Shown piece after piece: positions 61,893 to 64,000 of a stretch of DNA of 64,000 nt. How positions within the stretch are numbered: the stretch's first letter is position 1; every line of letters starts with the position of its first letter. The stretch is from Flavobacterium stagni (lineage in GTDB: Bacteria; Bacteroidota; Bacteroidia; Flavobacteriales; Flavobacteriaceae): the NCBI RefSeq assembly GCF_004122105.1, contig NZ_SBKN01000002.1, positions 1 through 64,000 of the forward strand. The letters are read 5' to 3'. A program made the position numbers and the translations under genes. Below the pieces are notes generated by a model. It was given only the letters and a program-made list of their open reading frames with translations, did not search any database and was not told where the DNA came from.

Positions 61893-63098
61893 TTAAATAT
61901 CCAAAAGAATTTGATTTTGGAGTAAATCTTCAAACGTTTCCCGCTCCCGAATCAAGTGGCCTTGACCGTCTTTCCATAAAACTTCGGCTGGCTTAAATCG
62001 CGAGTTGTAGTTGGACGACATCGAGAAACAATACGCTCCAGCATTCTTAAAACACAACACATCGCCTTCGTTTATTTCGGCGATTCGACGGTTGTTGGCA
62101 AACGTATCCGTTTCACAAATGTAACCTACCACAGTATAAAATCGTTCCTTGCCTTTGGGATTGGAAATATTTTCAATCGTGTGGGACGACCCGTAAAACA
62201 TGGGTCGAATCAAATGGTTAAATCCGGTATCGATACCCGCAAATACAGTCGAAGTGGTTTGTTTGACAACATTGACTTTGGCCAAGAAATACCCCGCTTC
62301 ACTCACTAAGAATTTTCCCGGTTCAAAAGCCAAGGTCAACGGTTTTCCGTATTCTTTTTCGAAGGCCAAAAAGCGTTTGGTTAATTTTTTTCCTAATTCT
62401 TCAATGTTGGTTTCAATGTCGCCTTTTTTGTAGGGAACTTTAAAGCCCGAACCGAAATCCAGGAATTCTAAGTTGTTGAATTGTTTGGCGGTATCAAAAA
62501 GGATCTCAGCGGCATACAAAAACACTTCGATATCCAGAATATCCGATCCGGTATGCATGTGGATGCCGTTGATGGTCATGCCCGTATTTTCAACAATGCG
62601 CAAAATATGCGGCACTTGATAAATCGAAATTCCGAATTTACTATCGATATGACCCACGGAAATATTTTCGTTTCCTCCTGCCATGACATGCGGATTAATG
62701 CGAATACACACCGGCGTTTTGGGATGCTTGGTACCAAAATGTTCCAAGACCGATAAATTGTCAATATTGATTTGTACACCCAAAGCCGCCGCTTGTTCCA
62801 GTTCTTCAAACGAAACGCCATTGGGGGTGAAAATAATTTTATCCGGCGTGAAACCCGCATGGAGTCCGAGTTGCACTTCTTGAATCGAAACGGTGTCCAG
62901 TCCGGACCCCATCTTTCGGAACAGCTTCAAAATCGAAATGTTGGATAATGCCTTCATTGCATAGTTGATGCGTAACGATTCCACCTTGGAAAAGGCGTTG
63001 GTAAGGCGTTGGTATTGGTGTTCGATTTTGTGGGCATCATACACATACAGCGGACAGCCGTAGGTTTCAGCCAATGCGAGTAACTCAGTAGTTTGCAT
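61893..63098 (-). CDS. lysA: Diaminopimelate decarboxylase
   Basis: A 401-residue PLP enzyme that makes lysine from meso-diaminopimelate. The Schiff-base lysine is in RINYAMKALSN near residue 46. The glycine-rich phosphate loop region is HMHTGSDI near 187-194 and GSGFKVPY, with EPGKFLVSEAGYFLAKV near 265-281. The catalytic Cys of the partner subunit lies in GYICETDTFAN near 337. The ATG at 63098 is chosen because a TATCTTTG -7 box (63142-63135) lies inside the longer alternative N-terminus. Confidence 0.93.
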   Translation of the reverse strand: MQTTELLALAETYGCPLYVYDAHKIEHQYQRLTNAFSKVESLRINYAMKALSNISILKLFRKMGSGLDTVSIQEVQLGLHAGFTPDKIIFTPNGVSFEELEQAAALGVQINIDNLSVLEHFGTKHPKTPVCIRINPHVMAGGNENISVGHIDSKFGISIYQVPHILRIVENTGMTINGIHMHTGSDILDIEVFLYAAEILFDTAKQFNNLEFLDFGSGFKVPYKKGDIETNIEELGKKLTKRFLAFEKEYGKPLTLAFEPGKFLVSEAGYFLAKVNVVKQTTSTVFAGIDTGFNHLIRPMFYGSSHTIENISNPKGKERFYTVVGYICETDTFANNRRIAEINEGDVLCFKNAGAYCFSMSSNYNSRFKPAEVLWKDGQGHLIRERETFEDLLQNQILLDI

Positions 63099-63134
63099 GC
63101 TGTTCAAAAAAATTAAATTTAAAATTATACGCTG

Positions 63135-63166
63135 CAAAGATACCGCATAGCGTGCAGGGAGTCAAC
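63135..63166 (-). promoter_or_regulatory. Promoter of lysA
   Basis: Reading leftward, GTTG (63166-63163), a 20-base spacer and TATCTTTG (63142-63135) give a near-consensus Bacteroidota promoter. Transcription should start some 30 bases before the ATG. Confidence 0.6.
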
Positions 63167-63230
63167 CGTGTAGCCGATTTATAGGAATATTTTAACAAAG
63201 CAGGGGCGGGATTGGGAATACGGAATTTTT

Positions 63231-63328
63231 TTAGCCCCGATAGAGCCGATATCCTATTTTTTTGGCCTATTCGTCGGTTTTAAAGGGCCAAAAAAATAGA
63301 TAAAGGCGAAAGCGGGAAATAGCTCCAA
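63231..63328. repeat. Interspersed intergenic repeat with perfect 14-bp inverted arms
   Basis: The element starts TTAGCCCCGATAGAGCC and ends GCGGGAAATAGCTCC. Its centre has perfect inverted repeats of 14 bp (CTATTTTTTTGGCC at 63254-63267 and its complement at 63286-63299) around an 18-base loop. Its reverse complement shares its ends and order of motifs with 4255-4354. It fills most of the gap between lysA and sucC and lies upstream of the sucC promoter box. Confidence 0.65.
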
Positions 63329-63378
63329 AAAACTTACTAAATTGATATACATTTCTTTTTTGTTTTGGTCGATTTACT

Positions 63379-63386
63379 TACATTTG
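63379..63386 (+). promoter_or_regulatory. -7 box of sucC
   Basis: TACATTTG matches the Bacteroidota -7 consensus and lies 51 bases before the ATG. A TTTG at 63359-63362 could be the -33 element with a 16-base spacer, shorter than usual. Confidence 0.55.
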
Positions 63387-63437
63387 TGGCACTTAATATC
63401 GGACCCGTTCCGAATACAACTAAACTTATTCTTTATT

Positions 63438-64000
63438 ATGAACATACACGAATATCAAGGAAAAGAGATTCTCGCAAAATATGGCGTTCGCGTACAACGT
63501 GGTATTGTTGCCAATAATCCAGTGGAAGCGGTAGCAGCTGCCAAACAATTAACAGCCGATACCGGAACTTCTTGGTATGTGGTGAAAGCACAAATTCACG
63601 CTGGAGGCCGCGGAAAAGGCGGAGGTGTGAAATTGGCTAAAAACCTCGATCAAGTTACTGAGATTTCAGAACAAATCATCGGTATGATGTTGGTGACGCC
63701 ACAAACACCACCAGAAGGAAAGAAAGTACACAAAGTATTGATTGCTGAAGATGTATACTATCCTGGGGAAAGCGAAGTTTCTGAATTCTACATGTCGGTA
63801 TTGTTAAACCGCGCCAAAGGAAGAAACATGATTATGTATTCAACTGAAGGTGGGATGGATATTGAAGAAGTAGCTGAAAAAACACCGCATTTGATTTTCA
63901 CCGAAGAAATCGATCCAAACATTGGATTGCAAGGTTTCCAAGCGCGTCGTATCGCCTTCAACTTAGGGTTGTCAGGGAACGCGTTCAAAGAAATGGTGAA
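63438..64000 (+). CDS. sucC: Succinyl-CoA ligase (ADP-forming) beta subunit, 5' part
   Basis: The first 187 codons of a gene that runs off the right edge. The protein begins [20 protein letters not shown], the conserved SucC N-terminus, and continues with the ATP-grasp fold, including [20 protein letters not shown] around 54-73. The enzyme couples succinyl-CoA cleavage to nucleotide phosphorylation in the TCA cycle. The frame is open to the end of the window and no defect is seen. Confidence 0.95.
   Translation, partial: MNIHEYQGKEILAKYGVRVQRGIVANNPVEAVAAAKQLTADTGTSWYVVKAQIHAGGRGKGGGVKLAKNLDQVTEISEQIIGMMLVTPQTPPEGKKVHKVLIAEDVYYPGESEVSEFYMSVLLNRAKGRNMIMYSTEGGMDIEEVAEKTPHLIFTEEIDPNIGLQGFQARRIAFNLGLSGNAFKEMV

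Overview
The window looks like chromosomal core sequence of a member of Flavobacteriaceae, most likely Flavobacterium or a close relative. The evidence is AT-rich DNA, Bacteroidota-type promoters (TTTG, 19 bp, TAnnTTTG), almost no Shine-Dalgarno signal, a gliding-motility lipoprotein (GldI), type IX secretion tails on two secreted proteins, glutamine synthetase III, a PafA-type phosphatase, and short intergenic repeats I associate with this genus from memory. I see no prophage, IS element, integrase, tRNA or CRISPR array.

Layout. Positions 1-170 are the end of an rRNA operon (5S rRNA and terminator). 0.26-8.4 kb holds housekeeping genes: NUDIX hydrolase, acyltransferase, an ECF sigma / membrane protein / TraB-GumN operon, NDH-2, a DUF3810 metalloprotease and PepD. 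8.4-14.7 kb holds two parallel iron units, each a TonB-dependent siderophore receptor followed by a PepSY membrane protein, with virtually identical operator-promoter sequences. 14.8-17.0 kb holds two DUF6265 lipoproteins and prfA. 17.0-22.3 kb holds a probable envelope-stress block: an OMP / Lmo0937 / YtxH operon, a small exported protein, and an AraC regulator / response regulator / histidine kinase operon. Three sites in this block share one precise promoter geometry, which I consider the best candidate for something undescribed. 22.3-35.3 kb holds pyrF, the fused acyl-CoA mutase icmF, a Gre-like factor, a T9SS cargo protein, TerC and glutamine synthetase III. 35.4-38.6 kb holds three tandem double-OmpA-domain proteins and a SUKH-like membrane protein. 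38.6-45.3 kb holds purM, a four-gene nrnA / gldI / two dual immunophilins cluster, crcB and a methyltransferase. 45.4-53.2 kb holds guaA, a LysM-receptor fusion, OsmC, DUF3820, pyrG and yidC. 53.3-64 kb holds a fasciclin lipoprotein, a MORN-like protein, mnmA, a T9SS subtilase, an NMO/FabK-like flavoprotein, PafA phosphatase, YitT, lysA and the 5' end of sucC.

How the parts work together. Nucleotide synthesis genes (pyrF, purM, guaA, pyrG) are scattered singly, as is normal here. The iron region reads as uptake of siderophores made by other organisms, because no synthesis genes accompany it. In the 17-22 kb block, the AraC regulator and its two-component partners are the obvious candidates to control the neighbouring envelope genes through 21-bp-spaced direct repeats, and perhaps a small RNA. 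That link is inference from site geometry and proximity.
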